Source: Burkholderia sp. D-99 (GTDB lineage: Bacteria > Pseudomonadota > Gammaproteobacteria > Burkholderiales > Burkholderiaceae). From it: a stretch of 64,000 nt of DNA. This document shows positions 1-9,208 of the stretch, one piece after another. The stretch is taken from positions 868,001 through 932,000 of the forward strand of contig NZ_JAAOXM010000002.1 of assembly GCF_011605345.1 (NCBI RefSeq), in the 5' to 3' direction. Numbering within the stretch: the first letter of the stretch is position 1; the number at the start of each line of letters is the position of its first letter. The notes under the pieces were generated by a model. The model was not told the DNA's origin and did not search any database. It saw only the letters and a list, made by a program, of their open reading frames with translations. Made by a program: the position numbers and the translations under genes.

Positions 1-119
1 CCTGCGTCACTACTTCTGAAGCGGGACCGCGCGGGATGTGGGCGATCGTGGCCGGGGAGGCACCGGGTCTCCGGCCGGGCGGGACGAGTACAATCCATGG
101 AAAAAAATACGGAGCATCC

Positions 120-1142
120 ATGGACGATACCGACCGTTATACGACGGCGAATCTGCCGGTCCATCTGTTGCGGTGCCTCGCGGAGACAAGCAAGGAGCTG
201 GGCATCGACCCCACGCGGCTGTGCCTCGGGCTCGGCTTCGACGTCGCGGACCTGTCGAATCCGTCGTGCCGGATTTCATTGCGCCAGGCGAGCACGATGA
301 TCCGCCGCGCGCTAGAAATGGCGCCGGGGCGGGCGCTCGGCCTCGAACTCGGCACGAGCGAGACGATCGCGTCGATCGGGCTGGTCGGCTATGCGATGCT
401 GACGAGCCCCACGCTGAAGGACGCGATCACGGTCGGCCTCGAGTTGCAGCGCCACACGGGGCCGCTGATGCGCTTCGACCTCGTATCGGACACGCGCACG
501 CTGTCGATCCGCGCGACCAACGTCTTTCTCGAACCGGATATCGAGGCGTTCCTCGTCGAGGAAGCGTTCGGCAGCTTCATGAAAGTCGGGCGCTCGCTCG
601 TCGGCCCGGCGTTCCAGCCGAAGGGCATCGACCTCAGCTACCCGCCGCCACCCTACGCAGAGCAGTACGCGCGCGTGTTCTCGTGCCCGGTGCGCTTCGA
701 GCAGGAGCAGAACCTGCTGTCATGCGACGCCGCGCTCGGCAACCGCCCGATCGCGACCCACGATCCGCTCGCGCATCGCCAGGTGCTCGAATTCCTGCAG
801 GACGCGCTGCCGCCCGAACCCGAAGGCACCGAATTTCTCGAATCGATCGAACGGATCATGCGGCGCGACCTGCGGCATACGCCATCGCTCGCCGAGATCG
901 CCGCGCAGTTGTGCATGAGCGAGCGCACGCTGCGGCGGCGGCTCGCCGACCAGGGCGTGTCGTACCAGACGGTGATCGACACGATCCGCCGCAAGCGTGC
1001 ATTCACGCTGCTGAGCAATCCGAGGCTGTCGATTGAGGATGTTGCGCACGAAGTCGGGTTCAGCGACGCGCACAACTTCCGCCGCGCGTTCAAGCGGTGG
1101 ACCGGGCACGGGCCGAGAGAGGGGCAGCGGGCGGCGTTGTAA
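120..1142 (+). CDS. AraC-family transcriptional regulator (arabinose-binding-like N-domain)
   Basis: A 340-residue regulator. Residues about 20-210 resemble the ligand-binding domain of OruR/ArgR-like AraC proteins. The C-terminal ~95 residues form the double helix-turn-helix (SLAEIAAQLCMSERTLRRRL, then SIEDVAHEVGFSDAHNFRRAFKRW). I chose the ATG at 120 because GGAG lies just upstream; an in-frame ATG at 36 would add 28 residues of poor coding character. It converges on the carbamoylase gene with a 32-bp gap, so it is not obviously part of that operon. The inducer and targets are unknown; control of the adjacent hydantoinase genes is possible but not shown. Confidence 0.85.
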   Translation: MDDTDRYTTANLPVHLLRCLAETSKELGIDPTRLCLGLGFDVADLSNPSCRISLRQASTMIRRALEMAPGRALGLELGTSETIASIGLVGYAMLTSPTLKDAITVGLELQRHTGPLMRFDLVSDTRTLSIRATNVFLEPDIEAFLVEEAFGSFMKVGRSLVGPAFQPKGIDLSYPPPPYAEQYARVFSCPVRFEQEQNLLSCDAALGNRPIATHDPLAHRQVLEFLQDALPPEPEGTEFLESIERIMRRDLRHTPSLAEIAAQLCMSERTLRRRLADQGVSYQTVIDTIRRKRAFTLLSNPRLSIEDVAHEVGFSDAHNFRRAFKRWTGHGPREGQRAAL

Positions 1143-1174
1143 CGGCACCGCCCGCCGTCGCGCCAACGTCGCGC

Positions 1175-2452
1175 TTACGCCTCGCCGGCCAGTGAACGAT
1201 CGAGCGCGACGAGCGTTTGATACAGCACGCGCGTGCCGTCGAGCAGCTGCTGCGGCTCGATCCATTCTTCCGGGCAATGGCTGCGGCCGCCCAGGCACGG
1301 AATGAAGATCATCCCGATCGGCCCGGTCGGCGCCACGTACACGGCGTCGTGCCCCGCGCCGCTCGGCAGCCGCATGCTCGGATAGCCGAGCTGCGTGGCC
1401 GCCTGTTCGACCGCATCCATCACGAGCGGCTGGCAATCGGTCGGCCGTGCACGGCTCACGTGCTCCGCGCGCGCACTCAACCGCAACGTGTCGAGCCGCG
1501 TGGCCGCACCGGCCAGCAGCGCCTCGGGGAAAGCGTCGAGCACCGCGTCGCTGTCGCTGCGCACTTCCAGCATCAGCTCGACCTGCCCCGGCACCGCGTT
1601 CGGCACGTTCGGCGTCATCGCGATCCGCCCGATCGTCGCCACCACGTAATGCGGATTGCCCGACAGCGCCGACGCGCGCGCATGCGCGGCCTCGATCAGG
1701 TGCGCCGCGCCGACGAGCGCGTCGCGACGGATGTCCATCGGCGTCGTGCCCGCATGGTCGGGCTGCCCGGTCACGGTGATCAGCACGCGCCGGATGCCGA
1801 CGATGTTGGTCACGACGCCGATCGGCAAGCCGCGCGTCTCGAGTACCGGGCCTTGTTCGATATGCAGCTCGACGAACGCGGCCGTGCTGCCCGGTGCGCG
1901 CAGCGGTTCGCGCAGTGCGTCCGGATTGCCGCCGATGCGGCGCAGCGCTTCGGCGAGCGTTTCGCCTTCGGCATTCGTCGCGCGCAGCATGCCCGCGTCG
2001 AGCACGCCCGACAGTGCGCGGCTGCCGACGCACGAGATGCCGTAATCGCTCGGCTCCTCGGACAGGAAGTCGATCACCTCGAACGGATGGTCGAGCACGA
2101 TGCCCTGCTCGTTCAGCGTATGCGCGACCTCGATGCCCGCGAGCACACCGATGATGCCGTCGAAGCGGCCGCCGCCGACCACCGTGTCGCAATGCGACCC
2201 CGTGACGAGCGGCTTCGTGCAGCGGCCGCTGCCTTCGCGGCGGCCGATCAGGTTGCCGCCCGCGTCCATCGACACCGCGAACCCGGCTTCGGCGAACTGC
2301 GCGGCGAGCCATGCGCGCGCCTCCGTGAAGAGCGGCGAGAACGCGCGGCGCGTCCACGGAACGTCGGGCCGCGTGAAGCGCGCCAGTTGCTCGACACGTG
2401 CGTTCAGGCGTTCGGCGTTCAGCGGCGGGAAAGAGAAAGTCGTCGGATTCAT
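1175..2452 (-). CDS. M20-family N-carbamoyl-L-amino-acid hydrolase / allantoate amidohydrolase-like
   Basis: A 425-residue dinuclear-metal amidohydrolase of the HyuC/AllC type, predicted to cleave an N-carbamoyl amino acid to the amino acid, CO2 and ammonia. Visible metal-site elements are GSHCDTV (His87), GRFDG (Asp98), the acidic pair SEEPSD (Glu132-Glu133) and ELHIEQGPVLE (His197). The start ATG overlaps the stop of the upstream hydantoinase as ATGA, so the two are translationally coupled. In an ergothioneine pathway the substrate would be N-carbamoyl-L-glutamate, giving glutamate. That assignment rests on the neighbours; the fold alone also fits allantoate or ureidopropionate. Confidence 0.85.
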   Translation of the reverse strand: MNPTTFSFPPLNAERLNARVEQLARFTRPDVPWTRRAFSPLFTEARAWLAAQFAEAGFAVSMDAGGNLIGRREGSGRCTKPLVTGSHCDTVVGGGRFDGIIGVLAGIEVAHTLNEQGIVLDHPFEVIDFLSEEPSDYGISCVGSRALSGVLDAGMLRATNAEGETLAEALRRIGGNPDALREPLRAPGSTAAFVELHIEQGPVLETRGLPIGVVTNIVGIRRVLITVTGQPDHAGTTPMDIRRDALVGAAHLIEAAHARASALSGNPHYVVATIGRIAMTPNVPNAVPGQVELMLEVRSDSDAVLDAFPEALLAGAATRLDTLRLSARAEHVSRARPTDCQPLVMDAVEQAATQLGYPSMRLPSGAGHDAVYVAPTGPIGMIFIPCLGGRSHCPEEWIEPQQLLDGTRVLYQTLVALDRSLAGEA

Positions 2453-3834
2453 GCTTGCTCCTGTTGCGTGGCGATCGACCGGCTGCCGTGCGGTTTCAGG
2501 AAGCGGCCCGAGCCTGCCGCGTTGACGATGCGCTCGCCGTCGTACACGAGCGCGCCGCGACAATAGGTGGCGGCGATCCGCACCGTGAATTCCATCCCTT
2601 CGAACGCGCTCCACTGCACGGCCGACAGGCTGCGCGACGGGTCGAACGCATAACGTTCCGGCGTGAGGATCACGAAATCCGCATCGGCGCCGACGTCGAG
2701 CGAGCCCTTGCGGTCATCGAGCAGGAAGTGCCGTGCAGGATTCGTCGCGAGCAGTTCGGCCACACGCGTCGGCGCGATACCGTGCTGTTCGCAGCCGGTC
2801 CAGAACGCCGGCAGCAGCGTTTCGAGCCCCGGGCCGCCCGATGCATTGCGGAACACGTTCGGGTCGCCCTTGCGTTCGAGCCCCCAGCTCACGTGATCCG
2901 ACGACACGAACGTGCACTCGCCGCGCGCGATATGCGTCCACAGCAAGTCCTGCTCGGCGCGCGGGCGAATCGGCGGGTAGTGTTTCGTCTTCGCGCCGAA
3001 GCGTTTCGTATGCGTTTCGTGATCGAGCATCAGGTACTGCACGCAGGTCTCGATGCTCGCGCGATGGCCGGCCTGCCGGAACATGTTGCACAGCGCGAAG
3101 CCGCGCGACGTCGACACGTGCACCGCATGCGCGCGGGCGCCCGTCTCCGCGCCGATCTCGTAGATCAGCGCGGTTGCGAGGTTCTCGATCAGCGGCGGAT
3201 GCGCGCGCAGGAACGCATCCCAGCCCGTGTCGCCCGCTTCGATCATCCGCGCGACATTCTTGCGCGTCATGTCCTGCATCTGGTTGTGCACGCCGCACGC
3301 GAGGCCCGACGGCGCGATCAGCCTGAACGCGTCGTACAGCACGTCCTCCTCGACACGCGGAAACCGGCCGGGCGTCGCCTCGAACGTCGAGAACTTGAAC
3401 GCGCACACGCCGCCGTCGATCAGCCCGGCCGCCGCTTCGAGGCCGTGCTTCGCGTTGAGCGTGCCGTACAGCGCGACGTCGACGTGGCAATCGCGCTCGG
3501 CCTCAGCGATCTTGCGATCGAGCTGTGCGCGCGACGCGACCGGCTCCGGATCGTCGTACGGCATGTCGACCATCACCGTCACGCCGCCGGCGGCAGCCGC
3601 ACGCGACGCGTGACCGAGCCCCTCCTGGTTCGCCTGGCTGGCCGCATGCACCTGCCCGTCGACGACGCCCGGCAGCACCCACTGCCCGCGCGCATCGATC
3701 GTGTCGCGTGCCGCCGGCGGCGCGCCCGCGCCGCGCGCGGCGATCCGCCCGTTCCTGATCGCGAGCCAGCCGTCGTCGACCACCTCGCGCGCATCGACCA
3801 ACCGGCCTCGCACCACCTGTTCGAATTCGCTCAT
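2449..3834 (-). CDS. Hydantoinase / cyclic amidohydrolase
   Basis: A 461-residue amidohydrolase of the hydantoinase-allantoinase-dihydropyrimidinase group, predicted to open a hydantoin ring. Visible elements are the strand LPGVVDGQVHA, the probable carbamylated lysine in CAFKFST (Lys147), histidines in GVHNQ (His183) and HAVHVST (His239), and SSDH (Asp313). The usual first-strand HxH metal motif reads Gln61-Val-His63, so one metal ligand seems replaced. It is the first gene of a two-gene minus-strand operon. Its promoter region, shared with the divergent LysR gene, contains a TTATC-N7-CATAA site. In context its substrate is likely hydantoin-5-propionate from ergothioneine breakdown (inference). 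Confidence 0.82.
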   Translation of the reverse strand: MSEFEQVVRGRLVDAREVVDDGWLAIRNGRIAARGAGAPPAARDTIDARGQWVLPGVVDGQVHAASQANQEGLGHASRAAAAGGVTVMVDMPYDDPEPVASRAQLDRKIAEAERDCHVDVALYGTLNAKHGLEAAAGLIDGGVCAFKFSTFEATPGRFPRVEEDVLYDAFRLIAPSGLACGVHNQMQDMTRKNVARMIEAGDTGWDAFLRAHPPLIENLATALIYEIGAETGARAHAVHVSTSRGFALCNMFRQAGHRASIETCVQYLMLDHETHTKRFGAKTKHYPPIRPRAEQDLLWTHIARGECTFVSSDHVSWGLERKGDPNVFRNASGGPGLETLLPAFWTGCEQHGIAPTRVAELLATNPARHFLLDDRKGSLDVGADADFVILTPERYAFDPSRSLSAVQWSAFEGMEFTVRIAATYCRGALVYDGERIVNAAGSGRFLKPHGSRSIATQQEQA

Positions 3835-3901
3835 CTGCGCCTCCTGCTTTTTTGATCACGAGCAGTTTAGGCAGCGCTCTGCCAGAATGTCTCATGCCGA
3901 T

Positions 3902-3918
3902 TTATCACCCCCACATAA
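3902..3918. promoter_or_regulatory. Candidate LysR operator TTATC-N7-CATAA
   Basis: A 17-bp interrupted inverted repeat between the divergent hydantoinase and LysR genes, ending 15 bp before the LysR GTG start. The same arrangement, TTATG-N7-CATAA, recurs at 4955-4971 in front of the desulfurase-like gene. Position and symmetry fit a LysR-type autoregulatory box. Confidence 0.5.
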
Positions 3919-3933
3919 CATGGAGTTAAGGCT

Positions 3934-4824
3934 GTGCGTCTGAACCTGCGCCAGATCGAGGTGTTTCGCGCCATCATGCTGACCGGCTCGATCAGCGGCG
4001 CCGCAAAGCTGCTGCACGTCTCGCAACCGGCCGTCTCGCGGCTCATTTCGTATGCCGAACAGCGGCTCGGCCTCGCGCTGTTCGAGCGCATCAAGGGGCG
4101 GCTCTACCCGACCCCGGAAGCGCAGCGGCTGTTCGTCGAAGTGAACGCGGTGTACCAGGGCGTGCAGCGCGTCAACGAAATCGCGGAAGACCTGATCGAG
4201 AACCGGATGGGCCACCTGCGCATCGCATGCAGCCCCAATCTCGGGCAATCGCTGCTGCCGCGCGCGATTGCCGCGTTCTACGAACGCTTTCCCGACGTGC
4301 GCATCATCCTGCACACGATGATCCCGAGCGTGCTGCTGCAGGCGGTGCTCACGCAGCAGGTCGAGCTCGGCATCGCGTTCCTGCAGGACACGCACCCGAA
4401 CGTCGAAAGCCAGCGCCTCTATGAAAACCGGATGGTCGCGGCCGTGCCCGCATCGCACCCGTTCGCGCGCCGCAAGACGCTGGCCGTGCGCGATCTCGCG
4501 AACCAGCCGCTGATCGGCTATGGCAGCGACATCCCGCTCGGGCAGCTGGTGCGGCGGCTGTTCAGCGACGAAGGGCTCGTGCCGCAGGTCAAGATCGAGG
4601 TGCAGCAGGCGCACGTAGCATGCGCGCTCGCGCAGGCCGGCACCGGCATCGCGCTGATCGACGAACTGACGGTCGCGGGGCCCGTGTGGCCGCAGATCGT
4701 CGTGAAGCCGATCGTGCCGACCATTTCCGCGCCGGTCAGCGTGCTGCATCCCGTACTCGCACCGCTGTCGCGGCTCGCGCACGAGTTCATCGACACGCTG
4801 CACGCGCTCTCCGCGCCCGCGTGA
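3934..4824 (+). CDS. LysR-family regulator, probable activator of the ergothioneine locus
   Basis: A 296-residue LysR protein with an N-terminal winged helix-turn-helix (residues about 3-62, including GSISGAAKLLHVSQPAVSRLI) and a periplasmic-binding-protein-like co-inducer domain. The start is GTG; GGAG lies about 10 bp upstream, and an ATG at 3920 is out of frame and stops quickly. The gene sits between two catabolic units and is transcribed away from the hydantoinase operon. Matching inverted repeats flank it on both sides (3902-3918 and 4955-4971), suggesting control of both units and of itself. The co-inducer is unknown; a pathway intermediate such as thiourocanate is a guess. Confidence 0.88.
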   Translation: MRLNLRQIEVFRAIMLTGSISGAAKLLHVSQPAVSRLISYAEQRLGLALFERIKGRLYPTPEAQRLFVEVNAVYQGVQRVNEIAEDLIENRMGHLRIACSPNLGQSLLPRAIAAFYERFPDVRIILHTMIPSVLLQAVLTQQVELGIAFLQDTHPNVESQRLYENRMVAAVPASHPFARRKTLAVRDLANQPLIGYGSDIPLGQLVRRLFSDEGLVPQVKIEVQQAHVACALAQAGTGIALIDELTVAGPVWPQIVVKPIVPTISAPVSVLHPVLAPLSRLAHEFIDTLHALSAPA

Positions 4825-4954
4825 ATTTCGTTGCCTGAACAGGCTGAAACCGTTGTCCAGCCTGCGTTTCACCGTCGCAACGACGGCGGCGGATCACCGC
4901 GTTCGCCCTCCGTCGTTCAAGCGTCACCGGGATTACCCTACGCTTAACATCGCG

Positions 4955-4971
4955 TTATGAAGTCTCCATAA
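4955..4971. promoter_or_regulatory. Candidate LysR operator TTATG-N7-CATAA
   Basis: A perfect 5-bp inverted repeat with a 7-bp spacer, 113 bp upstream of the desulfurase-like ATG. It differs by one half-site base from the site at 3902-3918. The rest of the 260-bp gap (4825-5084) holds no gene I can support. Confidence 0.5.
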
Positions 4972-5084
4972 AATAGCAATAACGCTCAATATTCGGCGTC
5001 CCTAGAATCGTTTGGACAGTACCGCCACACAAGGCTTTCCGGCCGGCGCGTACAGCCCTTTTTCCCTCTCAGGACAAACGACAC

Positions 5085-6176
5085 ATGGGACGCATTCTGT
5101 CTTCGAAGGACGTCGAAGCCGCCGTCAAGGGCGGTTCGGTTTTCGCATGCGGCGGCGGCGGCTGGGCCGACCACGGCCGTGAACTCGGCACGCTCGCGGT
5201 CACGATCGGCCGCCCCGAGCTGGTGAGCATCGACGAGTTGCCGGACGACGCATGGATCGCCACGGCCGCCGCAATCGGCGCGCCGGGCGGCCTCACCGAC
5301 TGGCAGATGCTCGGCGCCGACTACGTGAAGGCCGCGCAGCTCGTGCAGGACGCGCTCGGCGAGCCGCTCGCGGGGCTCATCATCGGGCAGAACGGGATGT
5401 CGAGCACGCTGAACGCGTGGCTGCCGTCCGCGCTGCTCGGCACCAAGGTGGTCGACGCGGTGGGCGACATCCGCGCCCATCCGACCGGCGACATGGGCTC
5501 GCTCGGCCTCGCGTCGAGCACGGCGCCGATGATCCAGGCAGCGGCCGGCGGCAACCGCGCCCAGCACGCGTACATGGAAGTGGTCGTGCGCGGCGCGACC
5601 GCGAAAGTGTCGCCGGTGCTGCGCAAGGCGGCCGACATGGCCGGCGGCTTCATCGCGAGCTGCCGCAACCCGATTCGGGCATCGTACGTGCGCCAGCACG
5701 CGGCGCTCGGCGGCATCAGCCGCGCGCTCGCACTCGGCGAAGCGATCATCGACGCCGAGCGACGCGGCGGCAGCGCGGTGATCGACGCGATCTGCGCGGC
5801 CACGCACGGCGAGATCATCGCGAGCGGCAAGGTCGAACGCAACACGCTCGAATACACGCGCGAAGCGTTCGACGTCGGCCTCGTCTACCTCGGCAGCGGC
5901 GCGCAGCGCGCGGTCATTCACGTGATGAACGAACACATGGCGGTGGACGACGCGCACGGCGAACGGATCGCGACCTACCCCGACGTGATCACGACGCTCG
6001 ATGCCGAAGGCCGCCCCGTCAGCGCCGGACAGTTGAAGGAAGGGATGGAGATCCACGTGCTGCGCGTGGCAAAGGCGCACATTCCGCTGTCGTCGTCGGT
6101 ATTCGATCCGGCCGTGTATCCGCCGGTCGAAGCCGCGCTCGGCATCTCGATCGCCGGCTATGCGCTCGCGCGCTGA
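5085..6176 (+). CDS. DUF917 / S-methyl-thiohydantoin desulfurase-family protein
   Basis: A 363-residue protein of the DUF917 family, whose N-terminal domain has been renamed for S-methyl thiohydantoin desulfurase. The Gly-rich FACGGGGWADHGRELG near residues 20-35, SIDELPDD, GQNGMSSTLNAW and the HPTGDMGSLG block are visible. AGGA precedes the ATG. It heads a plus-strand operon, 15 bp ahead of a urocanate-hydratase-like gene. In the ergothioneine route known from Burkholderia, the 2-thioxo-imidazolone propionate made by thiourocanate hydratase is desulfurised to hydantoin-5-propionate, a step suited to this family. The family call is firm; the substrate is inferred from context. Confidence 0.8.
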   Translation: MGRILSSKDVEAAVKGGSVFACGGGGWADHGRELGTLAVTIGRPELVSIDELPDDAWIATAAAIGAPGGLTDWQMLGADYVKAAQLVQDALGEPLAGLIIGQNGMSSTLNAWLPSALLGTKVVDAVGDIRAHPTGDMGSLGLASSTAPMIQAAAGGNRAQHAYMEVVVRGATAKVSPVLRKAADMAGGFIASCRNPIRASYVRQHAALGGISRALALGEAIIDAERRGGSAVIDAICAATHGEIIASGKVERNTLEYTREAFDVGLVYLGSGAQRAVIHVMNEHMAVDDAHGERIATYPDVITTLDAEGRPVSAGQLKEGMEIHVLRVAKAHIPLSSSVFDPAVYPPVEAALGISIAGYALAR

Positions 6177-6191
6177 ACGGAGGGCGACACC

Positions 6192-7832
6192 ATGACCCGC
6201 ACCTTCGAAGTCACGTCCGGCAATACGCTGCGCTGCAAGGGCTGGCGCCAGGAAGCACTGCTGCGCCTGCTCGAGAACGTGCTCGCCGTCGGCGAGGACC
6301 CCGAACAATTGATCGTCTACGCGGCGCTCGGCCGCGCGGCACGCGACTGGCCGTCGCACGACGCGATCGTGCACACACTGAAGACGATGGACGAGAACGA
6401 GACGCTCGTCGTGCAGTCCGGCAAGCCCGTCGCGCTGCTGCGCACGCATGCGAGCGCGCCGCTCGTCGTGATGGCGAACTGCAACCTGATCGGCCAGTGG
6501 GCGAAGGCCGAGCACTTCTACGAACTGGAACGCCGCAACCTGATCTGCTGGGGCGGCCTCACGGCCGGCGACTGGCAGTACATCGGCTCGCAGGGCGTGA
6601 TCCAGGGCACCTACGAGATCTTCTCGCGGATCGCCGAGCGCCATTTCGACAACGACCTGCGCGGCCGCTTCATCCTGACCGCCGGCCTCGGCGGAATGGG
6701 CGGTGCGCAACCGCTCGCGGGCCGGATGGCGAACGCGGCGACACTCGTCGTCGAGATCGACCAGACGCGCATCAACAAGCGGCTGCAGATCGGCTTCCTC
6801 GAACGGCAGGCGCGCGATCTCGACGAGGCGCTCGCGCTGATCCGCGACGCGCAGGCCCGGCGCGAGCCGATCTCGGTCGGCCTGCTCGGCAATGCGGCCG
6901 ACGTGTTCCCGGCGATCCTCGCGCGCGGCGTCGTGCCCGACATTGTCACCGACCAGACGGCCGCGCACGATCTCGTGTACGGGTACGTGCCGTCCGGCTT
7001 CACGCTCGACGAGGTGCGCGCACTGCGCGAGCACGACCGCACGAAGCTGATGGACGCGAGCCGCGCGTCGATCGTGCGGCACGTCGAAGCGATGCTCGGG
7101 TTCAAGGATCGCGGCGCGATCGTGTTCGACAACGGCAACCTGATCCGCACGCATGCGAAGGACGGTGGTGTCGCGCGCGCGTTCGAGATCCCGGTGTTCA
7201 CCGAGGCATTCCTGCGCCCGCTGTTCTGCCGCGCGATCGGCCCGTTCCGCTGGATCGCGCTGTCGAACGACCCGAACGACATCCGCCTCATCGACGACTA
7301 CCTGCTCGAACACTTCCCGGACAACCGGATCGTCACGAACTGGATCCAGCGCGCCCGCGAATGCGTGCCGTTCGAAGGGCTGCCGGCGCGCATCGCTTGG
7401 CTCGGCCACGGCGAGCGCACGCGGCTCGCGCTCGCGGTCAACGCGATGGTGCGCGACGGCGTGCTGGCCGGGCCGGTCGCGTTCACACGCGACCACCTCG
7501 ACGCCGGCGCGATGGCACACCCGAACATCATGACCGAGAACCTGCGCGACGGCTCCGACGCGGTGGCCGACTGGCCGCTGCTGAACGCGATGATGAGCTG
7601 TTCGTCGATGGCCGACCTCGTCGCGATCCATTCGGGCGGCGGCGGCTACAGCGGCTACATGACGAGCGCGGGCATCACCGTTGTCGCCGACGGCAGCGCG
7701 GCGGCGAACGAGCGGCTCACGCTGTCGATGACCAACGACACCGCGCTCGGCGTGATCCGCTACGCAGACGCCGGCTACGAAGAAGCGCTCGACGAAGCGC
7801 AACGCAAGCAGATTCCGCACATCCGGCTGTAA
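6192..7832 (+). CDS. Urocanate hydratase-family enzyme, probable thiourocanate hydratase
   Basis: A 546-residue NAD-dependent hydratase of the HutU fold, slightly shorter than standard HutU (~555-560). Characteristic segments include GRAARDWPSHDAIVHTLK, WGGLTAGDWQYIGSQGVIQG, the nucleotide-binding TAGLGGMGGAQPLAGRMA, NAADVFPAIL, VTDQTAAHDLVYGYVPSG and the C-terminal HSGGGGYSGYM. GGAGG precedes the start. No ordinary HAL, HutI or HutG gene lies nearby; the neighbours are thiohydantoin- and hydantoin-processing enzymes and a cofactor-less lyase. A thiourocanate substrate therefore fits better than urocanate. Ordinary histidine degradation cannot be excluded from the fold alone. Confidence 0.85.
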   Translation: MTRTFEVTSGNTLRCKGWRQEALLRLLENVLAVGEDPEQLIVYAALGRAARDWPSHDAIVHTLKTMDENETLVVQSGKPVALLRTHASAPLVVMANCNLIGQWAKAEHFYELERRNLICWGGLTAGDWQYIGSQGVIQGTYEIFSRIAERHFDNDLRGRFILTAGLGGMGGAQPLAGRMANAATLVVEIDQTRINKRLQIGFLERQARDLDEALALIRDAQARREPISVGLLGNAADVFPAILARGVVPDIVTDQTAAHDLVYGYVPSGFTLDEVRALREHDRTKLMDASRASIVRHVEAMLGFKDRGAIVFDNGNLIRTHAKDGGVARAFEIPVFTEAFLRPLFCRAIGPFRWIALSNDPNDIRLIDDYLLEHFPDNRIVTNWIQRARECVPFEGLPARIAWLGHGERTRLALAVNAMVRDGVLAGPVAFTRDHLDAGAMAHPNIMTENLRDGSDAVADWPLLNAMMSCSSMADLVAIHSGGGGYSGYMTSAGITVVADGSAAANERLTLSMTNDTALGVIRYADAGYEEALDEAQRKQIPHIRL

Positions 7833-7868
7833 CGGCCGGCTCGCACGACGACAGGACAGGAGATCGAA

Positions 7869-9191
7869 GTGAAGCAAACCGCGGTTCCCCTCGACACGGC
7901 CACGGCCGTGTCGCCCCCCACCTCGCGTGCCGGGCGCGCGATCGCCGCGGCCTCGATCGGCAACGCGCTGGAGTGGTACGACTTTTCCGTCTACGCGTTC
8001 TTTGCCGTGTACATCGCGCAGAACTTCTTCCATCGCGGCAACACCGGCACCGAGCTGGTCGAGGCGTTCATGGCGTTCGGGATCGGCTTCATCGCACGGC
8101 CGCTCGGCGCACTCGCGATCGGCGTGTACGGCGATCGCGCCGGCCGCAAGGCCGCACTGACGCTGACCATCCTCGTGATGGCGGTCGGCACCGGCATCAT
8201 CGCGTTCGCGCCGCCGTACACCGCGATCGGCATCGGCGCGCCGCTGCTGATCCTGTGCGGCCGCCTGTTGCAGGGCTTCTCGGCCGGCGGCGAAGTGGGC
8301 GGCGCGGCGGCGTTCCTGATCGAGCACGCGCCGGCGGACAAGAAGGGCCGCTACGCCTCGTGGCTGCAGGCGAGCATGGCCGCGTCGAACATCCTCGGCG
8401 CGCTGGTCGCCACGGCCGTGACGCTCACGCTGTCGCGCGAACAGATCGGCGACTGGGGCTGGCGGATCCCGTTCATCCTCGGTCTCGCGATCGCGCCGGT
8501 CGGCCTGTGGCTGCGCAAGACGCTCGACGAAACGCCGCATTTCCGCGCGGAGATGGCGCGTGCCGCACATGCACCGGCCGAACGCAAGGCGCCGCTGCTG
8601 CAGGTCGTGCGCGACTATCCGCGCGCCCTCGTGGTCGGTACCGGGTTCTCGGTGCTGTGGGCCGTGTGCGTGTATGCACTGGTGATCTACATGCCGACGC
8701 ACGTGCAGCGCGCGCTGCACTTCGACGGGCGCGACGCGTTCATCGCGTCGCTGGTCGGCAACTGCCTGATGGCCGTCACCTGCGTGTGCGCCGGAAGCTG
8801 GTCGGATCGCTTCGGGCGGCGCAAGGTGCTGACGGCCGGCGCCGTGCTGATGCTCGTGTCGGTGTATCCGCTGCTGCACTGGCTCGCCGACGTGCACACG
8901 CTCGCCGCGCTGGTCACGGTGCAAAGCGCGTTCTGCGTGATGGTCGCGATCTTCACGGGCGTCGCGCCCGCCGCGCTGTCGGAACTGTTCCCGACGCAGG
9001 TACGCGCGACCGGTATGTCGCTGTCCTACAACATCGCCACGACGATCTTCGGCGGCTTCGCACCCGCGATCCTCGCGTGGCTCACGCAACGGTCCGGCAA
9101 TCCGTTCGCGCCCGCCTGGTATGTGATGGCCGCGAGCGTCATCGCGCTCGTATCGATCGCCGCGCTGTCTTCCACCTCACGTCACGCCTGA
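7869..9191 (+). CDS. MHS-family MFS transporter
   Basis: A 440-residue, 12-helix carrier of the metabolite:H+ symporter group. The signature IGNALEWYDFSVYAFFAVYIA is at residues about 30-50, GDRAGRKAAL marks the loop between helices 2 and 3, and LLQGFSAGGEVGGAAAFLIEHAP follows. It starts with GTG, and AGGAG lies 6-7 bp upstream. It lies between the hydratase and the exported lyase, with gaps of 36 and 17 bp. Because the lyase carries a signal peptide, the carrier may import the periplasmic product (thiourocanate) rather than ergothioneine itself. That is inference; MHS carriers take up many organic anions and betaines. Confidence 0.85.
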   Translation: MKQTAVPLDTATAVSPPTSRAGRAIAAASIGNALEWYDFSVYAFFAVYIAQNFFHRGNTGTELVEAFMAFGIGFIARPLGALAIGVYGDRAGRKAALTLTILVMAVGTGIIAFAPPYTAIGIGAPLLILCGRLLQGFSAGGEVGGAAAFLIEHAPADKKGRYASWLQASMAASNILGALVATAVTLTLSREQIGDWGWRIPFILGLAIAPVGLWLRKTLDETPHFRAEMARAAHAPAERKAPLLQVVRDYPRALVVGTGFSVLWAVCVYALVIYMPTHVQRALHFDGRDAFIASLVGNCLMAVTCVCAGSWSDRFGRRKVLTAGAVLMLVSVYPLLHWLADVHTLAALVTVQSAFCVMVAIFTGVAPAALSELFPTQVRATGMSLSYNIATTIFGGFAPAILAWLTQRSGNPFAPAWYVMAASVIALVSIAALSSTSRHA

Positions 9192-9208
9192 AATCGGAGA
9201 ACCGCTTC

